From contig NZ_JOHR01000002.1 of NCBI RefSeq assembly GCF_000719775.1, positions 62,001-126,000 on the forward strand: a DNA stretch of 64,000 nt, read 5' to 3'. Each line of letters begins with the position of its first letter. The first letter of the stretch is position 1. A model generated the notes under the pieces. The model saw only the letters and a list, made by a program, of their open reading frames with translations. It did no database searches and was not told the origin of the DNA. Source of the stretch: Streptomyces sp. NRRL F-5135. Lineage in GTDB: Bacteria > Actinomycetota > Actinomycetes > Streptomycetales > Streptomycetaceae. Shown in pieces: positions 1 through 7,868 of this stretch. Made by a program: the position numbers and the translations under genes.

Positions 1-325
1 AGGCGGTGGCGACGGCGATGGAGCGGTTACGGGCCTCCTGCTCGGCGTCGTCGTGGGCGACGATGAGGAGGGAGACGATGGCGGCGCCGATCAGGAGGAC
101 GACGATGGCGATCTGGAGGATGAAGACCTGACCGGCGACGGTGTGCGTGTTCAGCCAGGAGAGGGAGCCGCGCCGGCGCGACGAGGTGCCTGGACCGGCC
201 GAGTTGCCTGGACCGGCCGAGGCGCCTTGGCCGGGCGAAGTGCGTGGGCCGGACGACGAGTCGTGGCCGGACGACGAGTCGTGGCGGTGCGCGGCGCCTG
301 GGCCGGGCGATGTGCCGGGGGGCAT
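1..325 (-). CDS. Sensor histidine kinase, N-terminal fragment (runs off left edge)
   Basis: Read leftwards from an ATG at 325, the frame stays open to the window edge. It encodes a Gly/Pro/Ser-rich cytoplasmic leader of about 55 residues with repeated SSGPG-like blocks, then a strong membrane helix (FILQIAIVVLLIGAAIV), then a charged stretch beginning AHDDAEQEARNRSIAVAT. This is the usual start of CitA/DcuS-type two-component sensor kinases of Streptomyces, whose extracytoplasmic sensor follows helix 1. The kinase domains lie outside the window, so the class is inferred from the N-terminus alone. A GTG at 415 is in frame and could extend the protein; neither start has a close Shine-Dalgarno. 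No partner regulator is visible here. Confidence 0.7.
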   Translation of the reverse strand, partial: MPPGTSPGPGAAHRHDSSSGHDSSSGPRTSPGQGASAGPGNSAGPGTSSRRRGSLSWLNTHTVAGQVFILQIAIVVLLIGAAIVSLLIVAHDDAEQEARNRSIAVATA

Positions 326-541
326 GGTGCTCGCGCCGGGGCTCCTCGTACCCGCGCCGGAATCCGCGCGTGCGTCGTCCCGCCGCCGACTCCCTGAGCG
401 GCGGCGGGGGAACACGCGACTGGTGGACAGGGATTTTGCCCAGGATCGACCCCTATTTCGGGCCATGTACCTACATCTACACCGCCTGCCTCTGTGAGGC
501 GAGTGCGGTTCCGGGTACCCGCGGGGGGCGGGGGGAGAGAG

Positions 542-1321
542 TCAGGGGTGACCGTGGTGGCCGTGGTGCAGGGGGCGGCCGCCGACCAGATTCCACCGGC
601 CCGCGCGTCCGCCGAGTTCGGTGAGGGTCAGCGGCCGTACGTCGATCCTCCAGAAGGCGGCCGGGGGCGCGCCGAGAGCGTGGACGGTGGCGGCGCGGAT
701 GACGTCGGGTTCCGCCACGACGAGGATTCGGCCGGTGCCGGTGCCGGTGCCGGTGCCGGTGCCGGTGCCATCGGCTTGCGTGTCGGTATCGGTATCGGTA
801 TCGGTACCGGTACCGGTATCGGTGTCGGCGTTTTTGGCTGTGGCCGCGGCTGCGGTGCTCAGGGTGTCGAGCCGACGGCCGACGCGGGCGAGGAAGTGGT
901 CCAGCGACTCGCCGCCGTGCGGCGCGGTGGCCGGGTCCGTGAGCCAGCCGGCCACGGCGTCCGGTTCGGCGGCGGCCACCTCGTCGAGGGTCCGGCCCCG
1001 CCAGCGGCCCATCGCGCAGGGCGCCAGGCCGGGCAGCGGTTCGGCGGCCAGGCCGAGCACGTCGGCGGTGCGACGGCAGCGGGGCGTGGGGGAGACGTAC
1101 CGGGCCGTGGCGCGGAGCGGGGAGCCGTCGCCCGCCCGATCCCGGAGGCACGCCGCCACGGCCTCCGCCTGACGCAGCCCGACGCCGTCCAGCGCGTCGG
1201 CGGCCCGGCCCTGCCCGGCCTTCTCGTGGCCGTACGGCTCCTCGCCGTCCGCCACGGGGAAACGGGCCTCGCGGAGGGCCGGGCCCATGGCGGGAGAAAC
1301 GAACATCACGCGGGTGCTCAT
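542..1321 (-). CDS. Histidine-phosphatase-fold protein with degenerate active site, beside cobalamin genes
   Basis: About 259 residues with the layout of the phosphoglycerate-mutase/CobC (alpha-ribazole phosphatase) superfamily: an N-terminal beta strand, SPTPRC-xx-T after a Tyr-Val strand, an HGGES motif, and a C-terminal strand then helix. The catalytic RHG is replaced by SPA (VMFVSPAMG, residues 9-11), and the second histidine strand reads VVAEPDVIR with Glu instead of His. The expected phosphohistidine chemistry is therefore probably lost. Residues about 166-197 are a Thr-Asp/Thr-Gly low-complexity loop. The position next to cbtBA suggests a cobalamin-related or binding role, which is inference. 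ATG/GTG codons at 1336 and 1351 are alternative starts; the chosen one matches where the fold begins. Confidence 0.75.
   Translation of the reverse strand: MSTRVMFVSPAMGPALREARFPVADGEEPYGHEKAGQGRAADALDGVGLRQAEAVAACLRDRAGDGSPLRATARYVSPTPRCRRTADVLGLAAEPLPGLAPCAMGRWRGRTLDEVAAAEPDAVAGWLTDPATAPHGGESLDHFLARVGRRLDTLSTAAAATAKNADTDTGTGTDTDTDTDTQADGTGTGTGTGTGTGRILVVAEPDVIRAATVHALGAPPAAFWRIDVRPLTLTELGGRAGRWNLVGGRPLHHGHHGHP
731..829. repeat. Hexanucleotide microsatellite inside the degenerate phosphatase gene
   Basis: Six perfect copies of gccggt (731-766), then after a 12-base gap about seven copies of variants ggtatc/ggtacc/ggtgtc (782-829). Both arrays keep the reading frame of the minus-strand gene and encode alternating Thr-Gly and Thr-Asp. 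Copy-number change by slippage would alter loop length without a frameshift. Confidence 0.9.
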
Positions 1322-1424
1322 CACGCGGGCGGTCATACGAGTACGGCTCACTCTCTCGTCGGTCCTGAGTGCGGCGGGGGGCGGAACGGCGGCGGGAGGC
1401 GCCCTTGGCCCGTCCGCCTCTTCG

Positions 1425-1650
1425 CGGTACGTTCACGTCCGTCGCCCTCGACCCACGACAGTCGACCGGCGACACACAACTGCGACAGAGAACAGCGACA
1501 CACAACAGAACGACATACGCGACGGCACGACGGAAGCCCGGTGAGAATCCGGCACGGTCGCGCCACTGTATGCCGGCGCCACGCCGCGTACGTACGACGT
1601 AACCACACGTCACGTACGGCGCGACAGGCTCCGGCGAGTCAGACCCGAGG
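1425..1650 (+). promoter_or_regulatory. Cobalamin (AdoCbl) riboswitch upstream of cbtBA
   Basis: The B12-box core is seen at about 1531-1570: GGAAGCCCGGTGAGAATCC, then GGCACGGTCGCGCCACTGT. It matches the conserved cobalamin-riboswitch core, including the CGCCACTGT end. Flanking paired segments suggest limits near 1425 and 1650, but these are approximate. It precedes cbtB by about 60 nt, with an AAGGAGG ribosome-binding site at 1691-1697. The family normally shuts expression when adenosylcobalamin is bound, so it should couple cobalt uptake to B12 sufficiency. Confidence 0.9.
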
Positions 1651-1707
1651 GCCGTCGCCTCGAGCTCCACCGATCGGGACGCGAGTTCCCCAAGGAGGTT
1701 CAACGCC

Positions 1708-1947
1708 ATGGCCCAGTCCATCGCGACGCCCGGCGGTCTGCCCGCCGACGCCCCCGCCATCCCCACCCCGCAGGACCCCATTCCGCTGCGCGCGGTCGCG
1801 CCGTGGGCCGTCTTCGGCGGTGTCCTGATGCTCGTACTGCTGTATTTCGTCGGCGCCGAACAGGGCGCCACCTCGGTGTTCTCCGGTGCCGGTGTGCACG
1901 AGTGGGTGCACGACGGCCGTCATCTCCTCGGCTTCCCGTGCCACTGA
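1708..1947 (+). CDS. cbtB: Cobalt transporter subunit CbtB
   Basis: A 79-residue membrane protein with one central helix (WAVFGGVLMLVLLYFVGAEQ) and a histidine-rich tail, HEWVHDGRHLLGFPCH. That tail is the hallmark of CbtB and is thought to handle cobalt. It lies directly under a cobalamin riboswitch, has a strong AAGGAGG site, and is followed 21 bp later by cbtA. Length and composition match the family (60-80 aa). It is predicted to work with CbtA in cobalt uptake for the corrin genes on this locus; the transport mechanism of the family is not well proven. Confidence 0.92.
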   Translation: MAQSIATPGGLPADAPAIPTPQDPIPLRAVAPWAVFGGVLMLVLLYFVGAEQGATSVFSGAGVHEWVHDGRHLLGFPCH

Positions 1948-1968
1948 CGGCCGGCGGAGACCACCTTC

Positions 1969-2886
1969 ATGCGCGCTTCAGGCTCGTCCCCCGCGTCCGC
2001 CGTGTCCCCGGCGCCCGCCCCGACCGCCGTGACCGACGCGTCCACGGTCAGAACGCTCCTCGTCCACGGCATGATCGCGGGACTGCTCGCCGGTCTCTGC
2101 GCGTTCCTGCCGGCCTATGCGGCGGGGGAGCCCCCCGTACGGGACTCGATCGCGCTGGAGGAGACCCGGTCCGCTGCCTCCGCGCACGAGCCGTCGGCCC
2201 ACGAGCCGTCGGCCCACGAGCCGTCGGCCCATGGGGCGGCGGCGCCTGAGCAGAAAGAGGAGGAGGCGGAAGAGGAACTGGTCAGCCGTCCGGTTCAGTC
2301 GACGTTCGGGCTGGCCACCGGCGTCCTCGTGTACGGCGTGGCCGTCGGCGGCATCGCCTCGCTGGTCTTCGCCGTGAGTCTGGGCAGGACCGGGCGGTTC
2401 CGGCCGAGGACGACGGCGGCGCTGGTGGCCGGGGCCGCGTTCACCACCGTCTGTCTGGTGCCGTTCCTGAAGTATCCGGCGACGCCGCCCGCGGTGGGCA
2501 ACCCGGACACCATCGGGAAACGCACGGCACTGTTCTTCCTGATGATCGCGCTCAGTGTGCTGCTGGCGGTCATCGCCGTCATCGTCGGCAGACGGCTGGC
2601 CCCACGGCTGGGCAACTGGAGCGCCTCGGTGGTGGCGGGCGGCGGATACGTCCTCGCCGTGGTGGTGGCCTGTCTGGTCCTCCCGGCCAACTCGGACGCC
2701 GTGGCGGCGGATTTCCCGGCAGCGCTGCTGTGGGAGTTCCGCCTGGCGTCGCTCGGGGTGCAGGCGCTGCTGTGGACGGCCTTCGGGCTGATCTTCGGGG
2801 CGCTGGCGGAACGGGCGCTCGCGGAACGGGCACCGGCGGAACGGGCAGCGGCGCCGTCCGGTGACGTCGTACGGCCTGCCCCGTAG
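1969..2886 (+). CDS. cbtA: Cobalt transporter subunit CbtA
   Basis: About 305 residues of an integral membrane protein. An N-terminal helix (LLVHGMIAGLLAGLCAFLPAY) is followed by the CbtA signature GEPPVRDSIALEE, then several more helices. Between helix 1 and helix 2 is an insert with three HEPSA repeats, a fourth degenerate copy, and a Glu/Lys-rich run. The histidines could bind metal, or the insert may be neutral low complexity. It is expressed with cbtB under the riboswitch. A second low-complexity ALAERAPAERA tail ends the protein. The start at 1969 adds a long Ala/Ser/Pro leader; a start nearer the first helix is possible. Confidence 0.9.
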   Translation: MRASGSSPASAVSPAPAPTAVTDASTVRTLLVHGMIAGLLAGLCAFLPAYAAGEPPVRDSIALEETRSAASAHEPSAHEPSAHEPSAHGAAAPEQKEEEAEEELVSRPVQSTFGLATGVLVYGVAVGGIASLVFAVSLGRTGRFRPRTTAALVAGAAFTTVCLVPFLKYPATPPAVGNPDTIGKRTALFFLMIALSVLLAVIAVIVGRRLAPRLGNWSASVVAGGGYVLAVVVACLVLPANSDAVAADFPAALLWEFRLASLGVQALLWTAFGLIFGALAERALAERAPAERAAAPSGDVVRPAP

Positions 2887-2932
2887 GCCGTGTTCGAGGA
2901 GCGGACGTGAGGGCCCGGCCTCTCATGTCCGC

Positions 2933-3151
2933 TCAGCCCGCCTCCCGGCCGCGCAGCGCACGGCGCGCGTACCGGCTCCGCAGCCAGTGGCCGGCCTCGC
3001 CCAACGCGACGAAGAAGGCGGCGGACGCCGCGCAGCCCGGCACGTTCGGCCCCTGGCCGAGCCCCATGGACAGCAGCGACAGAGCTGCCGTCACGACCAC
3101 CCACCACGCGACCACCGACCACATACCGAACCACCGTCGTCCGTTTCGCAC
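2933..3151 (-). CDS. Small two-helix membrane protein, unknown function
   Basis: A 72-residue protein from a GTG start at 3151 preceded by AAGGGGA. It has two hydrophobic segments (about residues 10-32 and 38-56), the second containing FFVALGEAGHW, and a basic C-terminal tail rich in Arg. It is divergent from cobL and convergent with cbtA. I do not recognise a family. Small actinobacterial membrane proteins of this shape are common and unassigned. Codon use and the ribosome-binding site support a real gene. Confidence 0.6.
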   Translation of the reverse strand: MRNGRRWFGMWSVVAWWVVVTAALSLLSMGLGQGPNVPGCAASAAFFVALGEAGHWLRSRYARRALRGREAG

Positions 3152-3331
3152 GGTCTCCCCTTCCGTCGTCGCGGGCCCCCATTATCTGTTTTATCTGTGT
3201 GTCCGCGTGCGGCGGCATTGCCCTGCCGGTTCCGGGCGGAACTCCCGCGTCGGACTCTCCCGCATTCGCGGCCAGTAGAGTGTGGGGCCGGTCTTTTCCC
3301 AGCTCAGCCAGGTCAGAGGTGTTGTACGGCA

Positions 3332-4729
3332 GTGAGCCCCCCGCCCCCAGCGTCCCCCGCACCCATCCCCGCGCCCGTCGCCACCGCTCCCGCCTCCGTC
3401 GCGCCCGTCACGGTCGTCGGGATCGGCGCCGACGGCTGGGCGGGGCTCACCGAGGAAGCACGGGCGGCGTTGCGGAGCGCCGAGGTGGTGATCGGCGGGC
3501 CCCGGCAGCTGGCGCTGCTGCCGACGGCCGACGGCCCGGGCGGTGGCCCGGCCGGTGCTCCGGCCGACGGCCCCGACGGGTGCCCGGGCGAGCGGCTGGC
3601 CTGGCCGTCGCCGCTGCGGCCCGCCGTGCCCGCCCTGCTCGCGGCCCACGCGGGACGGCGGCTGTGCGTGCTGGCCAGCGGGGACCCGATGTTCTACGGC
3701 ATCGGCCGGGCCCTGGCCCAGGAGGCCGGGGCCGAGCGGCTGCGGGTCCTGCCGCACCCCTCCTCGGTCGCGTACGCGTGCGCCCGGCTCGGCTGGGCGG
3801 TGGAGGACACCGAGGTCGTCACGGTGGTGGGCCGTCCCGTCGAGCGGCTGGCCGCGGCCCTGCACGACGGTCGGCGGGTGCTGGTGCTGAGCGCGGGGGC
3901 CGCGACGCCGGGGCAGGTGGCGGCGCTGCTGCGCGAGCGGGGGTACGGGCCGAGCCGTATGCACGTACTGGAACAGCTGGGCGCGGACACCGTCACCCCG
4001 GACGGCAGCGTCCCCGGCGGCAGCGCGCCGGACACCGACGCCCGTGAGCGCCTGGTGTCGGGCCTCGCCGAGCAGTGGACCGAGCCGCCGGGGGACCCGC
4101 TGAACGTGGTGGCCGTCGAGTGCCGCCGGGCGGACGGCGCGCTGCGGCTCGGCGCGGTACCCGGGCTGCCGGACGAGGCGTACGAACACGACGGCCAGCT
4201 CACCAAGCGCCATGTGCGCGCCGCGACGCTGGCCGCCCTGGCCCCGGCACCCGGGGAACTGCTGTGGGACGTCGGCGGCGGGTCGGGATCGATCGCGGTG
4301 GAGTGGCTGCGTACGCACCGCTCCTGCCGGGCCGTGTCCGTGGAACGCGACCCGGCGCGCGCCGAGCGCATCGGCCGCAACGCGCGGGCGCTCGGCGTCC
4401 CGGAGCTCCGCGTGGTCACCGGCGCCGCGCCCGCCGCGCTGGCCGGACTGCCCGCGCCCGACGCCGTGTTCATCGGCGGCGGCCTGACCGTGCCCGGCCT
4501 GCTCGACGCGTGCTGGGACGCCCTGCGGGAGGGCGGCCGGCTGGTCGCCAACACGGTGACGATGGAGTCGGAGGCCCTGCTGGCGGACCGCTACCGCCGG
4601 TACGGCGGCGAGCTGGTACGGCTGGCCGTCGCGCACGCGGCCCCCGTCGGCGGCTTCACGGGCTGGCGGCAGGCGATGCCGGTCACGCAGTGGACGGTCA
4701 CGAAAGCTCCTGGAGGAGAACGAGGATGA
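3332..4729 (+). CDS. cobL: Bifunctional precorrin-6Y C5,15-methyltransferase (decarboxylating) CobL/CbiET
   Basis: 465 residues in two domains. Residues about 25-225 are a tetrapyrrole methylase (CbiE-like) with VTVVGIGADGW and LASGDPMFYGIG. Residues about 250-465 are a class I SAM methyltransferase (CbiT-like) with the binding loop LLWDVGGGSGSIAVEW. The fusion methylates C5 and C15 and removes the C12 acetate carboxylate of precorrin-6B. The GTG start at 3332 is the first in frame before the domain; codons further upstream are out of frame or noncoding in character. Its stop overlaps the cobM start (ATGA at 4726-4729), giving translational coupling. A Gly/Pro-rich insert interrupts the CbiE part at about residues 68-87. 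Confidence 0.95.
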   Translation: MSPPPPASPAPIPAPVATAPASVAPVTVVGIGADGWAGLTEEARAALRSAEVVIGGPRQLALLPTADGPGGGPAGAPADGPDGCPGERLAWPSPLRPAVPALLAAHAGRRLCVLASGDPMFYGIGRALAQEAGAERLRVLPHPSSVAYACARLGWAVEDTEVVTVVGRPVERLAAALHDGRRVLVLSAGAATPGQVAALLRERGYGPSRMHVLEQLGADTVTPDGSVPGGSAPDTDARERLVSGLAEQWTEPPGDPLNVVAVECRRADGALRLGAVPGLPDEAYEHDGQLTKRHVRAATLAALAPAPGELLWDVGGGSGSIAVEWLRTHRSCRAVSVERDPARAERIGRNARALGVPELRVVTGAAPAALAGLPAPDAVFIGGGLTVPGLLDACWDALREGGRLVANTVTMESEALLADRYRRYGGELVRLAVAHAAPVGGFTGWRQAMPVTQWTVTKAPGGERG

Positions 4730-5487
4730 CGGTGTACTTCATAGGCGCCGGTCCCGGCGCCGCCGATCTGATCACGGTGCGCGGCGCCCGTACGCTCGCG
4801 GCCTGTCACGTCTGCCTGTACGCGGGCAGCCTCGTACCGCGCGAGCTGCTGGCGGAGTGCCCGCCGGACGCGCGGCTGATCGACTCCGCGCGGATGGACC
4901 TGGACGCCATCACGGCCGAGCTGGTGCGGGCCCACGAGGAGGGCCACGACGTGGCCCGGCTGCACTCCGGCGACCCGTCGGTCTTCAGCGCCGTCGCGGA
5001 ACAGATGCGCCGTCTGGACGCGGCGGGGGTGCCGTACGAAGTCGTCCCCGGCGTCCCGGCCTTCGCGGCGGCGGCAGCGGCTCTCAAGCGCGAGCTGACG
5101 GTGCCGACGGTGGGCCAGACGGTGATCCTGACGCGCGTCGCCCAGCAGGCCACGCCCATGCCGGCCGGCGAGGACCTGGCCACCCTGGGCCGCAGCGGCG
5201 CGCTGCTGGTGCTGCACCTGGCGGCGCGGTACGTGGACCGCGTGGTCGGCGAGCTGCTGCCGCACTACGGCCCGGACTGTCCGGCGGCGGTGGTGGCGAT
5301 GGCCAGCCGCCCGGACGAACTCGTGCTCCGCGGCACGCTGTCGGACATCGCGCCGAGGGTGAAGGCGGCGGGCGTGGTCCGGACGGCGGTCATCATGGTC
5401 GGCCGCACGCTGGGGGCGGAGCAGTTCCGGGACAGCCACCTGTACTCGTCGGACCGGAACCGGGACGAGGAGCCCTGCGGCCGCTGA
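4726..5487 (+). CDS. cobM: Precorrin-4 C11-methyltransferase CobM
   Basis: 253 residues, a complete tetrapyrrole methylase. It starts MTVYFIGAGPGAADLIT, has the SAM-site motifs YAGSLVP and LHSGDPSVFSAVAEQM, and VVPGVPAFAAAAAAL, all typical of CobM/CbiF. It transfers methyl from SAM to C11 of precorrin-4. It is coupled to cobL by ATGA and has its own GGAGGAGAACGAGG ribosome-binding site. The C-terminus, SHLYSSDRNR, is standard for the family. Confidence 0.95.
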   Translation: MTVYFIGAGPGAADLITVRGARTLAACHVCLYAGSLVPRELLAECPPDARLIDSARMDLDAITAELVRAHEEGHDVARLHSGDPSVFSAVAEQMRRLDAAGVPYEVVPGVPAFAAAAAALKRELTVPTVGQTVILTRVAQQATPMPAGEDLATLGRSGALLVLHLAARYVDRVVGELLPHYGPDCPAAVVAMASRPDELVLRGTLSDIAPRVKAAGVVRTAVIMVGRTLGAEQFRDSHLYSSDRNRDEEPCGR

Positions 5488-5505
5488 CACGGCGGGGCCC
5501 GTGCC

Positions 5506-5532
5506 GCCGCCGACGCCGGTGACATCGGCGGC
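5506..5532. terminator. Hairpin between convergent cobM and cbiD
   Basis: GCCGCCGA (5506-5513) pairs perfectly with TCGGCGGC (5525-5532) across an 11-nt loop, just after the cobM stop. There is no U-tract, as is common for actinobacterial terminators. The rest of the 252-bp gap to 5740 shows no convincing gene. Confidence 0.5.
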
Positions 5533-5739
5533 GCCCGCCCCGCAAGCCCGGGCTTCCGTACCCATGGACAAGGGGCCGTGGGTACCTCGTCCGGACGTCT
5601 CTCGTTATGGCGAGTGACGAGCAGCCGCTCCCGTGTGGAGCGAGGAAGACGGAAGCGCTGACCGTAGGAGAACCTGTGACGGCACTGAACACCGGGCGGG
5701 TCCGACGGGCGCCGGGGGGCGGGGGCCCAGGGGGCCGGG

Positions 5740-7020
5740 TCAGGCCAAGGGCGGACCGGGGCGTTCGCTGCGGCCCACCACCGCGCCCGCCCTGTCTATG
5801 CAGATGACGTCCACCGCCACCGGGGCCCCGCGCAGGACCCGGGCCGCCTCGTCCCGGGCCCGCGCCGCCACCGCGTCGCCGAGGGGGACGCCGCGCTCCT
5901 CGCACAGGCGCAACGCCGCCAGGCCGGTGTTGGCCTCCGCCACCGCCGCCGTCAGCGCCTCGTCCGCGCCCACCGACGCCGCCAGCTCCGCCAGGAACGC
6001 CTTGTCCACCTGGGAACGGGCCGAGTGGAGGTCCAGATGACCCGCGGCCAGCTTGGAGAGCTTCGCGAAGCCGCCGCAGATGGTCAGCCGGTCCACCGGG
6101 TGGCGGCGGACGTACTTGAGGACCGCGCCCGCGAAGTCGCCCATGTCCAGCAGCGCGTCCTCCGGGAGGCCGTGCACGGCGACGACCGTCCTCTCCGACG
6201 TCGACCCCGTGCAGCCCGCCACATGCGTCCGGCCCGCCGCGCGGGCCACGTCCACACCGCGCCGGATCGAGTCGATCCAGGCCGAGCACGAGTACGGGAC
6301 GACGACGCCGGTCGTGCCGAGTATGGACAGGCCGCCGAGGATGCCCAGCCGGGGGTTCCACGTGGAACGGGCCAGCTCGGCGCCGTTCTCGACGGACACG
6401 GTGATCTCCACATCGCCCGTCCCGCCGTGCCGGGCCGCCACTTCGGCCACATGGGTACGCATCAGCTCGCGCGGCACCGGGTTGATCGCCGGCTCGCCCA
6501 CCTCCAGCGGCAGACCCGGGCGGGTCACCGTACCCACGCCGGGGCCCGCGCGGAAGACGACACCGGAGCCGGGCGGCAGCAGCCGTACCGTCGCCCGTAT
6601 CAGCGCGCCGTGCGTGACGTCGGGGTCGTCCCCGGCGTCCTTGACGACACCGGCCGTGGCCACGGCGCCCGGGTCTTTCGGGTGGGTGGTGGCCCTGAGA
6701 GCATCCGTGACCTCCGTGATCTCCGTGACCCCCACGGCCTCCACGGCCTCCACGGCCTCCATGGCATCCGGGGGCGACGGCGGGCGTTCCGCCGGCGACG
6801 AGAGCTCTTCCGTCGCCAGCGCGAACGCCGGTGTCTGCCCCTTCGGGAGCGTGATCGTCACCGGGTCCGGGAAGTCGCCCGTCAGCAGCGCCTCGTACGC
6901 GGCCGTCGCCGCCGCCGTCGCGCACGCCCCGGTCGTCCAGCCGTGCCGCAGACCCGTGTGCTTGAGTTGTGCGTCGCGCCCGCCACGGGCGTCACGCCCG
7001 CCCGTCACCTTCTCAGCCAT
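5740..7020 (-). CDS. cbiD: Cobalt-precorrin-5B (C1)-methyltransferase CbiD
   Basis: 426 residues. The CbiD signature is clear: HTGLRHGWTTGACATAAATA at the N-terminus, GEPAINPVPRELM, then LGILGGLSILGTTG, and GDFAGAVLKYVRRHP. CbiD adds the C1 methyl in the ring-contraction part of the corrin pathway, usually linked to the cobalt-early route. Here it coexists with CobG and CobN of the oxygen-dependent route and presumably replaces CobF. The protein is longer than usual because of an insert at about residues 70-120 that includes EAVEAVEAVG. It starts 11 bp from the divergent cobK, so promoters must overlap. Confidence 0.95.
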   Translation of the reverse strand: MAEKVTGGRDARGGRDAQLKHTGLRHGWTTGACATAAATAAYEALLTGDFPDPVTITLPKGQTPAFALATEELSSPAERPPSPPDAMEAVEAVEAVGVTEITEVTDALRATTHPKDPGAVATAGVVKDAGDDPDVTHGALIRATVRLLPPGSGVVFRAGPGVGTVTRPGLPLEVGEPAINPVPRELMRTHVAEVAARHGGTGDVEITVSVENGAELARSTWNPRLGILGGLSILGTTGVVVPYSCSAWIDSIRRGVDVARAAGRTHVAGCTGSTSERTVVAVHGLPEDALLDMGDFAGAVLKYVRRHPVDRLTICGGFAKLSKLAAGHLDLHSARSQVDKAFLAELAASVGADEALTAAVAEANTGLAALRLCEERGVPLGDAVAARARDEAARVLRGAPVAVDVICIDRAGAVVGRSERPGPPLA

Positions 7021-7031
7021 GGACCGTTCCG

Positions 7032-7781
7032 ATGCCGCACGTGTTGATCCTCGGTGGTACGAGTGAGGGCCGGGCGCTGGCCGAGGCCCTGGTGCCGTAC
7101 GGCCCGCGCCTCGCCGTCACGTCCTCCCTCGCCGGGCGGGTCGCCCGGCCCGTCCTGCCGCCCGGCGAGGTACGCGTCGGAGGCTTCGGCGGCGCCGGAG
7201 GGCTCGGCCGCTGGCTCCACGAGCACCGTGTGGACGCGCTCATCGACGCCACCCATCCCTTCGCCGAAACGATCAGCCGTAACGCGGCCCTGGCGGCCGC
7301 CTCCGCCCATGTTCCCCTCCTCGCCCTGCGCCGCCCCTCCTGGGCCCCGGGTGCCGGGGACCGCTGGCACCGGGTCGGCTCGCTGGCGGAGGCCGCCGAC
7401 GCGCTGCCCGCGCTCGGCGCCCGGCGGGTCTTCCTCACCACGGGGCGCATGGGGCTCGCCGCGTTCGCGCACCTGGACCGGACGTGGTTCCTCGTCCGGT
7501 CCGTGGATGCCCCCGAGCCGCCGTTTCCGGCTCGCACGCACCCCCTGCTGGACCGGGGCCCGTTCACCCTCGACGGGGAGCGCGAGGTGCTGCGCCGCCA
7601 CCGGATCGACACCGTCGTCACGAAGGACAGCGGCGGTGCCGCCACCGCCCCCAAGCTCACCGCGGCCCGGGAGGCCGGGCTGCCGGTGGTCGTCGTACGC
7701 CGGCCGGCCGCGCCCGAGGGGGTGCCGGTGGTGGAGACGGTGACGGACGCGGTCGGCTGGGCACGGCGGGTCTGCGGCTGA
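7032..7781 (+). CDS. cobK: Precorrin-6A (cobalt-precorrin-6A) reductase CobK/CbiJ
   Basis: 249 residues beginning MPHVLILGGTSEGRALAEAL, followed by DATHPFAETISRNA, FLTTGRMGLAAF and VTKDSGG, all diagnostic of CobK. The enzyme reduces the C18-C19 bond of precorrin-6A with NADPH. The ATG at 7032 fits the family start exactly. The gene diverges from cbiD with only 11 bp between starts and converges on cobIJ. Confidence 0.94.
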   Translation: MPHVLILGGTSEGRALAEALVPYGPRLAVTSSLAGRVARPVLPPGEVRVGGFGGAGGLGRWLHEHRVDALIDATHPFAETISRNAALAAASAHVPLLALRRPSWAPGAGDRWHRVGSLAEAADALPALGARRVFLTTGRMGLAAFAHLDRTWFLVRSVDAPEPPFPARTHPLLDRGPFTLDGEREVLRRHRIDTVVTKDSGGAATAPKLTAAREAGLPVVVVRRPAAPEGVPVVETVTDAVGWARRVCG

Positions 7782-7868
7782 CGCGGGCGCACTCGCCCGG
7801 GGTGCGGCGACGGCGCGGGCCGGGGGGACGGCGCGGGCCGCGGGGTGTTCAGGTGGTGGTTCAGGGCG

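Noticed and set aside
731..829. Regular hexamer array considered as a CRISPR-like repeat
   Set aside because: Units are 6 bp without spacers and lie inside a coding frame; no CRISPR array or cas gene is present in the window.
477..1871. Long open frames on both strands across 0.5-1.9 kb
   Set aside because: They are GC-driven shadows: they cross the cobalamin riboswitch and have Arg/Gly/Pro-rich translations. Only the 542-1321 minus frame has a recognisable fold.
5600..5810. Short plus-strand frame, and a sequence near 5640-5690 vaguely like a B12 box (GGAAGCGCTGACCGTAGG, GGCACTG)
   Set aside because: The frame translation is low-complexity. The B12-like match lacks the CGCCACTG core and points antisense into cbiD, so I do not call a third riboswitch.
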